A DNA stretch of 64,000 nt from Ophiosphaerella korrae (GCA_028456385.1 JALNQF010000001.1:682001-746000); one strand, 5' to 3'. Positions 9,953-23,123 are shown, counted from the first letter of the stretch. The notes: a model not told the origin generated them from the sequence alone. Numbers and translations are program-made.

Positions 9953-12900
9953 ATGGCTCAGCGACAAGTCCCATTGCACGTCGCGCAGCCTACGCTGGTA
10001 TGTCCACATTGAGATTCAGCATCATCGATACAAAGGCTAACAAATAGTATCACAGCTCACGAATCTGAACATCACTGTACGTTGACAAAACCCAGCCGAG
10101 CTCAGCAGGCCAAGGCAACAGAGGAACGAAACTAACAGCAGACACAGCCGGCGTCGATATCATGGCAGAATTGTGTAAGTGGTTTCGTTTTATCTTACTT
10201 TCCATGGCCGCAATGTGCTGACAGCTTCGTTAGACACTCGAGTCCGACAAGTACGTTTGCGTACGCCAGGTCAACGAAGCCAACGCCCCAGCCGAGACGG
10301 TGATCATTGATCTGAAGAACACAAACAATATCATCCGAAGACCCATTCGCGCTGATAGCGCCATTATGCACCTTACTGAGCCCATCATTGCTCTCAAGGC
10401 GCAAGGGCGGACGCTTCAGCTCTTCAATCTCGAGACGAAGGAGCGCCTACAGACATATAGCCATCAAGAGGACATTCAGTTCTGGAGATGGGTCAGTCAG
10501 ACAACTCTAGCGCTCGTCAGCACAAAGTCTGTTTATCACTGGGACGTACTAGACTCAAAAAACCCTATAGCACCACGCAAGATTTTTGATCGAGGAGAGC
10601 AACTCGAGGTTTGGATATCCATTATTGTCCATCGAAAACTCTCTAACATTTTCCGTAGAACAACCAAATTATCAACTACGTTACCAACGACGACGAGAGC
10701 TGGTCCTGCTTGGTCGGTATCACTTCAAACCCAGCTGGTGGCATTCGTGGAAACATGCAGTTGTTCTCCAAAGCAAGAAACGTGAGCCAACCTCTCGAGG
10801 GACACGCTGCCACGTTTGGTACCATTCGCCTTGATGGCGCCTCGACCGATACCAAGCTCTTTGCCTTTGCCGTTAAGTCAACGTCGGGAGAAGCTAAGAT
10901 CAACATCGTTGAGGTTGATCACAACGCTGCCAACCCAGCTTTCCCAAAGCGCCTCATTCCAATACATTGGCCCGCCGAGGGTACTGGTGACTTCCCACTA
11001 GGCATCCACATTGCACACAAGTATGGCATTCTGATCGTGGTCACGAAGTTTGGTTTTATCCATCTTCATGATCTCGAGACTGGTACAGCTCTGTTCTTGA
11101 ACAGAATCTCAGAAGAAACAGTTTTCACCACCGCACGCGATGATGAAGGCACTGGTGTGGTTGTGGTTAACAAGCGTGGACAAGTGCTACATACAACAAT
11201 CCGAGAGGACACTCTGATTCCATATATCATGGAGAACCCGGCATGTGCAGAAATCGCCTACAAGCTCGCATCGAAGGGCGGGCTTCCTGGTGCTGATCAA
11301 CTATACTCCCAACGATTTGAAACGCTCATGACCCAGGGCAACTTCGCAGAAGCTGCCAAGGTTGCTGCAAACTCGCCACGGGGATTCTTGCGCACAATGA
11401 ACACCATCAACAGGTTACGACAAGTACCTACGCAGCCTGGGCAAATTACAACTCTGCTACAATATTTCGGTCAACTGCTGGACAAGGGTGGCTTGAATAG
11501 AGAAGAAACTTTGGAGCTGGCGCGACCAGTCTTTGCTCAAGGCCGCAAGCACCTAATTGAGAAGTGGCAGAAAGAGGGCAAGCTATTCTGTTCAGAAGAA
11601 CTCGGAGATCTTGCTAAGCCACATGACCTGAATCTCGCCCTCGCAATATACAAAGACGCAAATGTACCTAAGAAGGTAGTTGCATCGCTTGCAGAGCTAG
11701 GCCACTTCGACATGATCCTCCAATATTGTAATGGTGTCGGTTATACGCCCGACTACAACGTCTTGCTTCAACACGTTGTACGAATCGATGCAGCTAAGGG
11801 AGCTGAGTTTGCATCGCAGCTTGCAAAGAACGAGGGCGGGCCATTGATCAGCATCGACCGCGTTGTAGATATTTTCCAGTCTCAGGGCATGATCCAGCAA
11901 GCCACCGCGTTCCTCCTTGACGTGCTGTCAAATGACCGACCGGAGGAAGGCCACCTGCAGACCAAGTTGCTGGAGATGAATCTGCAAAATGCTCCTCAAG
12001 TTGCAGATGCTATTCTAGGAAATGAGATGTTCCACCACTACGACAAGGTTCGCATTGCCCAGCTCTGCGAAGGTGCTGGCCTTCTTACTCGTGCCCTCGA
12101 GCACAACGAAGACCCTGCGGCCATTAAGCGTATCATTGTTCAGACGGACAAGCTACCTGAGGATTGGCTGATCAACTACTTTGGCCAGCTTACCGTGGAA
12201 CTCTCTCTTGACTGCTTGGACGTAATGTTGACAACGAACATCCGACAAAACCTGCAGGCTGTCATTCGTATTGCTCAGAAGTACTCGGAACTACTCGGTG
12301 CAAACAGGATCATTGACCTTCTTGAGAAGCACCGAACAGCTGAGGGATTGTACTTCTTCCTTGGCTCTATTGTCAACGTTGCCGAGGACAAAGATGTAAC
12401 ATACAAGTATATCGAGGCCGCCCTCACGATGGGCCAACTGAATGAGGTTGAGCGTGTCTGTCGAGAAAGTAATGCGTATGATCCGGAAAAAATCAAGAAC
12501 CTCCTGAAGGAAGCCAACCTCACAGAACAACTTCCGCTCATCATTGTTTGCGACCGTTTCAACTTCATTCATGACTTGGTATTGTACTTATACAAGAAGC
12601 AACAGTTCAAGTCGATCGAAGTCTACGTCCAACGTGTGAACCCTGCACGCACCCCGGCCGTTATTGGCGGACTTCTCGATGTTGACTGTGACGAAAGTAT
12701 CATCAAAGGCCTCCTGGACTCAGTAACGCCTTCCTCTATTCCCATTGACGAGCTAGTTGCCGAAGTTGAATCGCGCAACCGCTTGAAGCTCCTTCTTCCC
12801 TTCCTCGAGCAAACATTGGCCAGTGGCAACCAGCAACAAGCTGTATATAACGCGCTCGCTAAAATCTATATTGACAGCAACAATAACCCAGAGAAGTTTT

Positions 12901-15584
12901 TGCAGGAAAATGACCAATACGACACTCTCATCGTCGGAAAGTATTGCGAGAAGCGCGATCCAAACCTTGCGTTTGTCGCCTATTCCAAGGGTCAGAATGA
13001 CCTGGAGCTCATCCACATCACCAACGAGAACGCTATGTTCAAGGCTCAAGCACGCTACCTGCTTGAACGTGCTGATAGCGAGATTTGGGATTATGTTTTA
13101 TCTCCAAATAACATGCACCGGCGATCTTTAGTTGACCAAGTCACCTCCACTGCCGTACCTGGTAAGTACAGTCCATTTCCTCATTACCCCTCCAGTCGTA
13201 TGTCAGTTTAGTGCTTTGAAGGTTTTGGGGTAAGGAATAGTGCCAGAGCATGATGGGGCCCAGGGCTGGACAAGTATCATCAGGAGGATCCGAACTATCT
13301 GAGATACCACTGAGTTCTCTCCTCACTGCAAAAAGTACTAACTAAAGATCAGCATCCACCGATCCTGACAAGGTTTCGGTGGCTGTCAAGGCTTTCATCA
13401 CCGGCGACATGCCTGCAGAGCTCATCGATCTGCTCGAGAAGATCATTTTGGAGCCATCAAGCTTCAGCGATAATCCTTCCCTCCAAAACTTACTTATGCT
13501 CACGGCCGCGAAATCCGACAGGGGACGTATGATGAACTACATTCATCAACTTGAGTACTACACGCCCGAGGATATTGCCCAACAATGTATTGAAGTCGGC
13601 ATGTATGAAGAAGCATTTGAAATCTACAAGAAACACAAACAGCACGTCGAAGCAGTCAATGTCCTCATCGAGCATATAGTCTCTATTGACCGCGCTCAAG
13701 ACTTCGCTGATCGTGTCGATGAAGATGCTGTGTGGAGCAGAGTTGCGAAAGCCCAATTGGATGGACTCCGGGTAACTGATTCAATTGAGTCCTACATCCG
13801 CGCTACAGACCCGTCGAACTTCCTTGAGGTTATTGAAATCGCCACTCATGCTGGTAAAGACGAAGATCTCATCAAATTCCTCCGTATGGCCCGTAAGACT
13901 CTTCGTGAGGTTCCAGTCGACACTGCTTTAGCTTTCTGCTTCGCTCGCACCAACCAGCTAGCAGAGTTGGAAGACTTCATGCGCGCTACCAATGTTGCAG
14001 ATGTTGAGGCTTCTGGTGACAAGGCTTATGAGGAGGGATACCATGAGGCTGCGAAGATCTTCTTTACCAGCATCTCAAACTGGGCCAAGCTTGCCACTAC
14101 ACTTGTCCATCTCGAGGACTATCAAGCTGCCGTCGAATGTGCTCGCAAGGCGAACAGCGTTAAGGTGTGGCGTCAGGTCAACGAGGCCTGTGTCGCGAAG
14201 AAGGAATTCCGCCTCGCTCAAATTTGTGGTCTCAACCTCATTGTTCATGCTGAAGAACTTACCGATCTTGTCAAACAGTATGAGCGTAACGGATACTTTG
14301 ACGAGCTCATCAGCGTCCTCGAAGCTGGTCTTGGTCTAGGTAAGTGATACGGTCCTCCCCTGTATTAAATCAACCACTAACACATCCCCTCTTCTAGAAC
14401 GAAGCCACATGGGAATTTTCACAAGCCTAGGCAACGCTCTTGCGAAGTACCATCCTGAACGCGTTATGGAGCATCTCCGCCTCTTCTGGTCCCGCATCAA
14501 CATTCCTAAGATGATTCGCTCGTGCGAGGAAGCCCATTTGTGGCCGGAACTCATCTTCTTGTATGTTCACTATGACGAGTGGGACAATGCTGCCCTCGCC
14601 ATGATGGAACGTGCTGCGGATGCATGGGAGCATCAAGCCTTCAAGGATACCATCGTCAAAGCTACCAACGTTGAAATCTACTACCGTGCTCTAGGCTTCT
14701 ACTTGGAGGAACAGCCGACATTGCTCACCGATCTCCTACTGGCACTTACTCCGAGGATCGATGTCAACCGTGTCGTTCGCATGTTCGTCAAGTCGGACAA
14801 CATTCCTCTGATCAAGCCATTCCTTCTCAACGTGCAGTCGCAGAATAAACGTGAGGTGAACAACGCCCTTAACGACTTGCTGATCGAAGAGGAGGATTAC
14901 AAGACACTTCGTGACTCGGTCAACAATTACGATAACTATGACCCGGTCGAGCTTGCGCAGCGTCTTGAGAAGCACGATCTAGTGTTCTTCCGCCAGATCT
15001 CGGCCGACATTTACCGTAAGAACAAGCGATGGGAGAAGTCCATTGCACTCTCCAAACAAGACAAACTGTTCAAGGATGCGATTGAGACTTCGGCTATGTC
15101 TGCCAAGCCAGAGATTGTCGAAGACCTTTTACGATATGTATGTTTATACTTCTCTCCGCATGAGATGCATACTAATGTATATGCAGTTTGTGGATATTGG
15201 CAGCAGAGAGTGCTACGTTGGCATGCTCTACGCCTGCTATGCTCTGATTCGTCCAGATGTTATTTTGGAGATTTCATGGCGCCATGGCCTACACGACTTC
15301 ACAATGGTATGTATTCTCTTGAGCCTGGGCTTGATCAATAATCTAACACGCATTAGCCGTACATGATCAACCTTCTCTCTCAACAAACGGCAGCGATCGA
15401 GTTGCTAAAGAAGGATAATGAGGAGCGCAAGACACGCGAAGCTTCACAACAGAAGGAGGATACACCTATTCTTGGTTCGCGACTCATGCTTACGCAGGGT
15501 CCAATCGCTTCAGCGCCCTCTCCAGGCCCTTACGGACAGGCCAATGGCATTGCTCCACAGCCAACAGGCTACCGCGGATTCTAG
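9953..15584 (+). CDS. CHC1: Clathrin heavy chain
   Basis: Scaffold of clathrin coats in endocytosis and trans-Golgi traffic. Nine coding exons: 9953-9997, 10056-10076, 10148-10174, 10234-10608, 10659-13161, 13353-14339, 14398-15137, 15187-15306 and 15357-15584. Together they encode 1681 residues, matching the family length. The first four exons build the beta-propeller start (LTNLNIT, PASISWQNC, TLESDKYVCVRQ), and IIRRPIRADSAIMH aligns with the conserved propeller motif. The rest is the alpha-helical leg with clathrin repeats, for example ALALVNPALWYI-like hydrophobic helices are absent while LLRYFVDIGSRECY is typical. The C-terminus is proline/glycine-rich and replaces the animal trimerisation tail. 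Exons 2 and 3 are only 21 and 27 nt. The 191-nt intron at 13162 carries a perfect TACTAAC branch site. Confidence 0.96.
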
Positions 15585-16958
15585 ACCATTGTCATGGGTA
15601 AGGTGGGGTCAGCAGGGCCCGGTGAGAAGTACGGGGGTTTGCATTCGAACTACATATTGATGTTCTGGGTGGAAGAGAAGCAAAAATGAATGCATAGGCA
15701 ACCCGCTGGGCTCGTCGGTAACAGATGTACTTTATAGGCGTTCAGGTGGTTCTTGGGCCGTGGTTCTTTGTGCATCAAAGATCTTGGGGCTTGTGTACTC
15801 TAGCTAATCATGTCATTCTGTGCCCTTTAATAGTTGCTCTGTGCACATGATTGTGATGGTTGTGATTTTCGCTGCTTTTCAGTTTACCGAGAGATCTATT
15901 GGTGCGGAGAAGCCAAGATGCGAGGAGCAAAGCGAAGCGAGTATTGTTTCCATTTCTGGTCATGCGGTGCTCTGGGCGATTCGCCTGGGCGGGATCTCCA
16001 CAAGGCTGGTGCAATGGGTCGACCCATGGCGATGGCCAGACATGTCGTGTGGACCCGGCAGAGTAGCCGAATCCAAGACGCAGCAACGGAGAGACAGAGC
16101 GGTGCAATTGCTGGCACCCGAGTCATCCTCGCGGCCATGCAGGTACGCGGCAGGGTGACGAGGAGAAGACGGGGAATCGTTGCATGCGGGAGCACAAGAA
16201 TGCCCTAAGGGGCCCGGCTCAGCAGCTACACCGAGCTGCGCCGAAGCAAAGCGCTGCACCATGGCCATTTCTCCGTGGTACCGAGCTTATGCATTGCTGC
16301 ACTGCGATTCACGGAAAAGTCACAGATAGAGGTCAAGGGGAGAGAAGGGGGTGGGATAACCTGGCGGTGAGCCGGCACAGAAGAGGTGTTTGGAGGGGCA
16401 TGTGGAGCGGTTATGGTGGTGATTGGGCTGGGCCACGACGCGAAAGGCGGGAGCGTGGGATTGCTTCTTCTTGTCCATGGGCACGCGTGGGTAGGGCTAG
16501 TATGGGAGCAAGTTGGCAATGAGCAATGGCAATGATGTGAGGCATGGGGGGTGGTGGCCGTTGGCCGTCGATATCTCCCCGCCGCTATGAAGCAGTCGAT
16601 GGAGGGGTAGCTCGAGCTGTCCTGAGTGGGCGACAAGCTTGCAAGCTCCATTTCTTTTGATGCACGAAGAAGGCCGAGGGGGTCACGTCGCACACTGGCA
16701 TGCTCTCGCCATTGTTTCCAACTGCTCTTGGCTTGTTGCTCAATTCCAGAACTGGCTGCTTTGGGAGTAAAGTTGCGCGAGGTAGTGACTGTCTGCATCA
16801 ACTGCTTCCGATACCGCCGGTATATAGCTCCTCAACCACCCACACTTGCGACTGTCCAATTTTCTCCTTGATTCCCCCCTCTCTCTTTCTCCTTCTCTTC
16901 CACTTCCTCTTCCACTTTCTCTTTCTCTGCTACAACCCTCAGCACACTGCCGTCCAGC
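15585..16958. other. Long intergenic region before pyruvate carboxylase
   Basis: About 1.37 kb with no gene I can support. Several overlapping ORFs of about 100 codons on both strands (15.8-16.8 kb) have unrelated low-complexity translations and no family match. They look like chance frames in GC-rich DNA. The region probably holds the CHC1 3' UTR and a long PYC promoter and leader. Confidence 0.5.
16857..16930 (+). promoter_or_regulatory. Polypyrimidine (CT) tract upstream of the PYC start
   Basis: An almost pure C/T run of about 70 bases ends some 30 bp before the PYC ATG. CT-rich blocks of this kind commonly lie at the transcription start of highly expressed filamentous-fungal genes. Its role here is inferred from position only. 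Confidence 0.5.
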
Positions 16959-19900
16959 ATGGCTACGCCTGTGCCAGACAACCTCAATGCCTCGTCGGCC
17001 ATTGACGACAACGACTTTGACGACGAGCATGGCGTGCATGGCGAGCATCACCCCCACCGCAACTCGGTGCACCACCGGCTGCGCGCGAGCAGCTCCATTA
17101 TGCAGCTGAAGAAGCTGTTAGTGGCCAACCGAGGAGAAATCCCCATCCGTATTTTCCGTACAGCCCACGAGCTGTCGCTGCACACAGTCGCCGTCTACAG
17201 TCATGAGGACCGTCTTAGCATGCACAGGCAAAAGGCTGACGAGGCCTACGAAATTGGTGCTCGTGGCCAGTACACCCCCGTTGGTGCCTATCTGGCCGGC
17301 GACGAGATCATCAAGATTGCAGTCGAGCACAATGTCAACATGATCCATCCTGGCTACGGTTTCTTATCAGAGAATGCTGAATTTGCCCGGAATGTTGAGA
17401 AGGCCGGTTTGATTGTAAGTTTTGTTCCTTGTCCGCTTTGTTTACTCTATGACGCATAGAGGGGTTTCATGTGCCAATCGTGATTGTTGAGCCTATCGCC
17501 TATCTCTGCCGAAATGCATTGGCGGGGGTCCTGCCTATCACCCAACGCAATAGCAACCCAAGAATGTTTCTTTTTTTTTTTCATTATGGTACAGTAAGGC
17601 TTACACTCTGAATAGTTCGTAGGACCTTCGCCCGAAACCATTGACGCGCTCGGTGACAAAGTTTCTGCTCGAAAACTGGCCATCAAGTGCAATGTTCCGG
17701 TCGTGCCAGGAACTCCAGGCCCCGTCGAGAACTTTGAAGATGTCAAGGCTTTCACCGACGAGTTTGGTTTCCCCATCATCATCAAGGCTGCTTTTGGTGG
17801 TGGTGGTCGAGGTATGCGAGTAGTACGCGGACAGGAGACTCTCAAGGATTCTTTTGAGCGCGCAACGTCAGAGGCCAAATCGGCCTTCGGTAACGGCACT
17901 GTCTTTGTCGAGCGTTTCCTCGACAAGCCTAAGCATATCGAGGTCCAGCTTCTCGGTGACAACTTTGGCAATGTTGTTCATCTATACGAGCGTGATTGTT
18001 CCGTCCAACGACGTCACCAAAAGGTTGTTGAGATTGCTCCAGCGAAGGATCTTCCAGTATATACACGCGATGCTATCCTCGCAGATGCCGTTAGGCTGGC
18101 TCAATCTGTCAAGTACCGCAATGCGGGTACGGCCGAATTCTTGGTCGACCAGCAGAACCGATGTGAGTAATGTCCATAACAAATTGCATGTAAAGCATAC
18201 TAACTCTTTAATAGACTACTTCATTGAAATCAATCCTAGAATGTAAACATTTGTTCAATCACGTCAACATACATCATAGACTAACAAACTACAGCCAAGT
18301 CGAGCACACCATCACAGAAGAAGTCACAGGCATCGATATTGTCGCAGCACAGATTCAAATCGCGGCCGGTGCATCCCTCGAACAGCTCGGTCTAACCCAG
18401 GACCATATTTCCACACGAGGCTTTGCTTTCCAATGCCGAATCACCACAGAAGACCCAGCACAGAACTTTGCACCGGATACTGGAAAGATCGAGGTGTATC
18501 GCTCTGCAGGTGGTAATGGAGTTCGTCTGGTAAGTTCAATACCTCTCATTGCATCTTACACTGTGAAAGAGGGACTCATTATACACTTCAACACATACCT
18601 GTGATGCACGACACAACGAAATCTGCTGCGCTTCAATGCATCACGCGTATAGGAATCCACCACAAGCATGAGTCGCAGTTGGATGACACAGCAAGACAAA
18701 CTGACATTTGGCACGGTCACTGACAATTGTATAGGATGGTGGTAATGGATTTGCTGGTGCAATCATCACGCGTAAGTACATCTCTGAACGCTTCATATAT
18801 TTTTCAAATCTCCTTCTTCTTTGCCTCCCCCTTTTTATACCTTCCTTTTACTTCTTGCATGCATGCTGACCGTTATCGAGCTTTCTACGACAGCATGCTT
18901 GTGAAAGCAACCTGCCGCGGCTCTACGTACGAGATTGTGCGCCGTAAGATGCTTCGCGCACTGGTCGAATTTCGAATTCGCGGGTTGAAAACCAATTTAC
19001 CATTTCTGATCAAGCTGCTTACCCACCCCACCTTTGTTGAAGGTAAGTGCTGGACGACCTTCATCGATGACACTCCGGCGTTGTTCGATCTCGTCGGTTC
19101 CCAGAATCGTGCCCAGAAGCTGCTCGCATATCTTGGCGACCTTGCTGTGAATGGTAGTCAAATCAAGGGCCAAATCGGTGAGCCTAAGTTCAAGGGCGAG
19201 ATTCCGACTCCGCAGATTTTCGACACTGCTGGTAACAAAGTCGACGCCTCTGTTCCTTGTACCAAAGGATGGAGGAACATAATTGTCAAGGAGGGCCCAG
19301 CGGCTTTTGCGAAGGCTGTCCGTGCAAACAAGGGTTGCTTGATCATGGACACCACCTGGCGTGATGCCCACCAGTCTCTTCTCGCTACCCGTGTGCGAAC
19401 CGTTGACCTTCTCAATATCGCCAGGGAAACTAGCCATGCTTTTTCCAACGCCTGGGCTCTTGAATGTTGGGGAGGAGCAACCTTCGACGTCGCCATGCGC
19501 TTCCTTTATGAGGATCCTTGGGATCGTCTGCGAAAGATGAGGAAGCTTGTGCCAAACATCCCCTTCCAGATGCTTCTTCGTGGAGCTAATGGCGTCGCTT
19601 ATTCATCTCTCCCTGACAACGCCATCTATCACTTCTGCGAACAGGCTAAGAAGAATGGAGTCGATATCTTCCGTGTCTTCGACGCTCTGAACGATGTTGA
19701 GCAGCTTGAGGTTGGTATCAAGGCTGTTCTCAAGGCTGGCGGTGTCGTTGAGGGTACCATATGCTATTCGTAAGTCTTCCCCTGATACGTATGTAACTAT
19801 TACTAACTATCTTACAGTGGAGACATGCTGGTATGTAATTTCTTCTCTTTGTTATGTGATTTCTTGCAACCTTTCCACCAGACCTAATTTCTTTCATTTG

Positions 19901-22247
19901 TCCATTCCTTCCTTCCTGCATTGGATACACTGGACTGGATTATCGAATCGCCAATGGGGAGTGCTTTCCCCCCCTGCTTTACAACACGATGGCGCGTACC
20001 GGACGCAAGTCTTCCCAAACATTGGGAAGATACACCTGACACCCCTGAAAACATCGACGAGGCTCTGTTTGCGTCCCACTACTTCAGCGCTTCGCTTTGG
20101 CACTGCCATAAGATGGCTATCGCAACAAATGCTGCAACGGACATCGTGCAATACATCTTGTTGCTCTGCTGGAACTGTCTTTCTTCCACGCCCAATGCTC
20201 TGAAGCATCCAGACCATGGCCAGAGTCTTCTTGACCTCGGTCCTCAGCTTCGCTCCCGGCCTTTTGGACATTGCCCAATCTGGCGTGCTGCCTTCTCTGG
20301 ACTTCTTTCAGAGCTTGCCTACCGAATGCAAGAAGGTTTGGGCCATTTACGTTATTGTGCTCGTCAAACGGGGATGCAGATTCAAAATTTCCATCAGCTC
20401 CGATCTCTACAGATGATAGCGGTGTCTCTAAACGGCTGAGGCAATACGACACCGGCACCAATTTACCTATTGGTGTTGATGCTGCCATCAAAGAAGGCTT
20501 TACTATTGCCCACAAAGGACTTCTCTGTTGGGCAAAAATAACAAGCCCTGCAGCAACAATTCCCCTCCGTTCTCTCTTTCTCGTCCTGGAGATAGTCTTT
20601 TCTCTGGTGTTGTGGTCCATGTAGTCTCGCACAAAGGGTTATGGCATGCCTCATGTTTGCCCTTGGGAAATCGAGGACCGGGACAATCGTACTTGGTCTC
20701 TCGGATGAACATCTTAGGCCTTTTATTATAACGTTTTCATGCTCATTTCATTTCATCTACATCGACCTGATTTGCTAATAAATTTGTTGTACACAGAAGC
20801 CAAATGCCAAGTACAACCTCGGGTACTATGTAGATATTGTCGAAAAGGTCGTCAAGATGGGAGTGCATGTACTTTCATTTAAAGACATGGCAGGTGTACT
20901 GAAGCCTCGCGCTGCTCGTCTTCTCATCGGGACCATCCGTGAGAAGTACCCAGATCTCCCGATCCACGTTCATACCCACGATTCTGCTGGCACTGGTGTT
21001 GCCTCTATGGTTGCTTGTGCTGAAGCAGGTGCTGATGCTGTGGATGCTGCTATCGACAGCATGTCTGGCATGACTTCACAGCCCAGCATTGGTGCCATAC
21101 TCGCTTCTCTTGAAGGCACCGACTTCGATGCTGGTCTGGATGCTCACATGATCCGCAACCTTGATGCATACTGGGCTCAACTTCGTCTCCTCTATTCTCC
21201 ATTTGAGGCTGGTCTTACTGGACCAGATCCCGAAGTCTATGAGCACGAGATTCCAGGTGGCCAACTCACCAACCTCATCTTCCAGGCTTCGCAACAAGGT
21301 CTGGGTGAGCAGTGGGCTCAGACCAAGAAGGCTTATGAGCAGGCCAACGACTTGTTAGGTGACATCGTCAAGGTCACACCCACCTCCAAGGTTGTTGGTG
21401 ATTTGGCTCAATTCATGGTCTCCAATAAGCTCTCCGCCGATGATGTTCGTTCAAGGGCCGAACAACTTGACTTCCCATCATCAGTTTTGGAGTTCTTCGA
21501 GGGCTTGATGGGTCAGCCATATGGAGGCTTCCCCGAGCCTCTTCGATCACACGCTCTTCGTGACCGACAAAAGATGGACAAACGTCCTGGCTTGTACCTC
21601 GAGCCTATCAATATTCCCAAAGTCAAGTCGGATATCAAAACCAAATGGGGAGATGCTACAGAATGCGATGTTGCATCCTCCATCATGTACCCCAAAGTCT
21701 TTGAGGACTACAAGAAGTGGACCTCCAAGTACGGTGACCTCTCTGTCCTGCCAACGCGCTACTTCCTTTCACGTCCCGAGATTGGCGAGGAGTTCCACGT
21801 CGAACTCGAGAAGGGCAAAGTCCTTATCCTCAAGCTTCTTGCTATTGGCCCGCTATCCGAACAGACTGGCCTACGTGAAGTGTTCTACGAGATGAATGGC
21901 GAGACGCGTACCGTAACTGTTGAGGACCAACATGCAGCTATTGAAAATGTCTCACGACCAAAGGCTGACCTTACCGACGGTAGCCAAGTCGGTTCGCCCA
22001 TGTCGGGTGTCTTAGTTGAAGTGCGTGTGCATGACGGCAGCGATGTCAAGAAGGGTGATCCTATCGCCATCTTAAGTGCCATGAAGATGGTGAGTTGTCC
22101 TTTCAATTACAGCCTCATGAAGCATACTCATAAATGCAATAGGAAATGGTTATCTCTGCTCCCCACTCAGGCAAGGTCAGCAATCTATCAGTCCGTGAGG
22201 GCGATTCGGTCGACTCTGGTGACCTCATCTGCAAGCTTGTCAAGTAA
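16959..22247 (+). CDS. PYC: Pyruvate carboxylase
   Basis: Cytosolic biotin enzyme that carboxylates pyruvate to oxaloacetate (anaplerosis). Nine coding exons: 16959-17414, 17616-18162, 18215-18242, 18295-18529, 18735-18771, 18881-19769, 19818-19830, 20797-22089 and 22143-22247, giving 1200 residues. The biotin carboxylase domain starts with [14 protein letters not shown] and includes the ATP-grasp loop [12 protein letters not shown] and [13 protein letters not shown]. The carboxyltransferase domain has [15 protein letters not shown] and metal-site HVHTHDSAG. The C-terminal biotinyl domain has AMKM, with the biotinylated Lys near residue 1165. The stop TAA overlaps a GTAAGT-like site. Three coding exons are very small (28, 37 and 13 nt). 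The seventh intron (19831-20796) is about 966 nt because it contains a decayed ORF. A hydrophilic extension of about 45 residues precedes the domain, with no clear mitochondrial signal. Confidence 0.96.
19921..20715 (+). pseudogene. Decayed GIY-YIG-like ORF inside the PYC intron
   Basis: Lies in the long PYC intron, in the same orientation as the host gene. Three overlapping open segments in different frames read as one protein of about 265 codons. Segment one (from 19921) contains [19 protein letters not shown]. Segment two (about 20225-20400) contains [27 protein letters not shown] and KISISS. Segment three (about 20412-20708) contains [26 protein letters not shown], a stop at 20622-20624, then further coherent sequence. 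WAIY, about 12 residues, then ISIS followed by a KRL arginine matches the layout of GIY...YIGS...R nuclease folds with key residues changed. At least two frameshifts and one stop make it non-functional. Recognition as a repeated fungal GIY-YIG-like family is from memory of such motifs and needs a search. Confidence 0.6.
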
Positions 22248-23123
22248 GTACGATGTCCTTGGACATTCATGGCTTGCCATGCCACACAAGATACATGCAC
22301 TGCATTGCACTACTGAGTAGAGACTATACCAAAGAAGAGACCAAAAAGCAGGGACTGGGGAAGAAAAGTAACAGGATGAAAATGTCTTATAACTTGCCCA
22401 GATTGATTGGAGAACAGGGCCATGAGTTTACAGGCTGAAACAAAGAATGATTATGAGTATAACTTTGTAGCTTCTATGCGACGGCGTTGGTATACCTATA
22501 TGTGAATCAAAATCTATTCACACATTTCTTGCTTCAGAGTGATACCCCATCTCGTCATCAAGGCTTTCAAATGCATGAAATCAAATCAGCAGTACGTTGC
22601 ATTACATTAACTCGACTTCACATACTCGTGAAACTATAACCAGACATCCAGCCCCTCAGTCAACTGGAAAAGTGGGATTTAACCACTTAAGATGTAGCAA
22701 CCAAACGATTCTCAAGCTATTTAGAGCCGTTGTTCAAGATGTCGACAAGCATAGCTAGAGTAACCTACTATTCCTAATTAAATTATTCCGTAGTATACAA
22801 TCTATTGCATACATCTAGCATTGATAAAAGAAGAGTAATCTTCACGCTTTTTCAGCTTACCGAGTGCCAGCCCTGTTTGGAAGCCTAGATGGGTGACTAA
22901 CTCGATTTAGTCATCATATACCACAATGACAACTTCCGTCCATAACAACCGAAGAATCCCGTATACTCCAGACACCCGGAAATGCATGACGGCTACTCTA
23001 GGCTCAAAGCGATGCAGCCCTACCCGTCCCCAGACGCCATGCCATGCAATGCACTCCCTTGTCCCGTTCTTGCGGGAGATATCGGACGCTCCCCTCCAAC
23101 CGACAACTCGGCTTATGGTCATC
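22248..23123. other. Convergent 3' region between PYC and the Kin28-like kinase
   Basis: About 880 bp, AT-rich from 22440 to 22920. It holds the 3' ends of two convergent genes. No gene recognised. Confidence 0.5.

Noticed and set aside
15808..16801. Overlapping ORFs of 100-191 codons before PYC
   Set aside because: GC-rich chance frames. Up to four overlap at one place, and none has a recognisable domain, signal or splice pattern.
20117..20632. 171-codon minus-strand ORF in the PYC intron
   Set aside because: It is the reverse strand of the GIY-YIG-like relic. The plus-strand segments carry coherent motifs, while this one does not.
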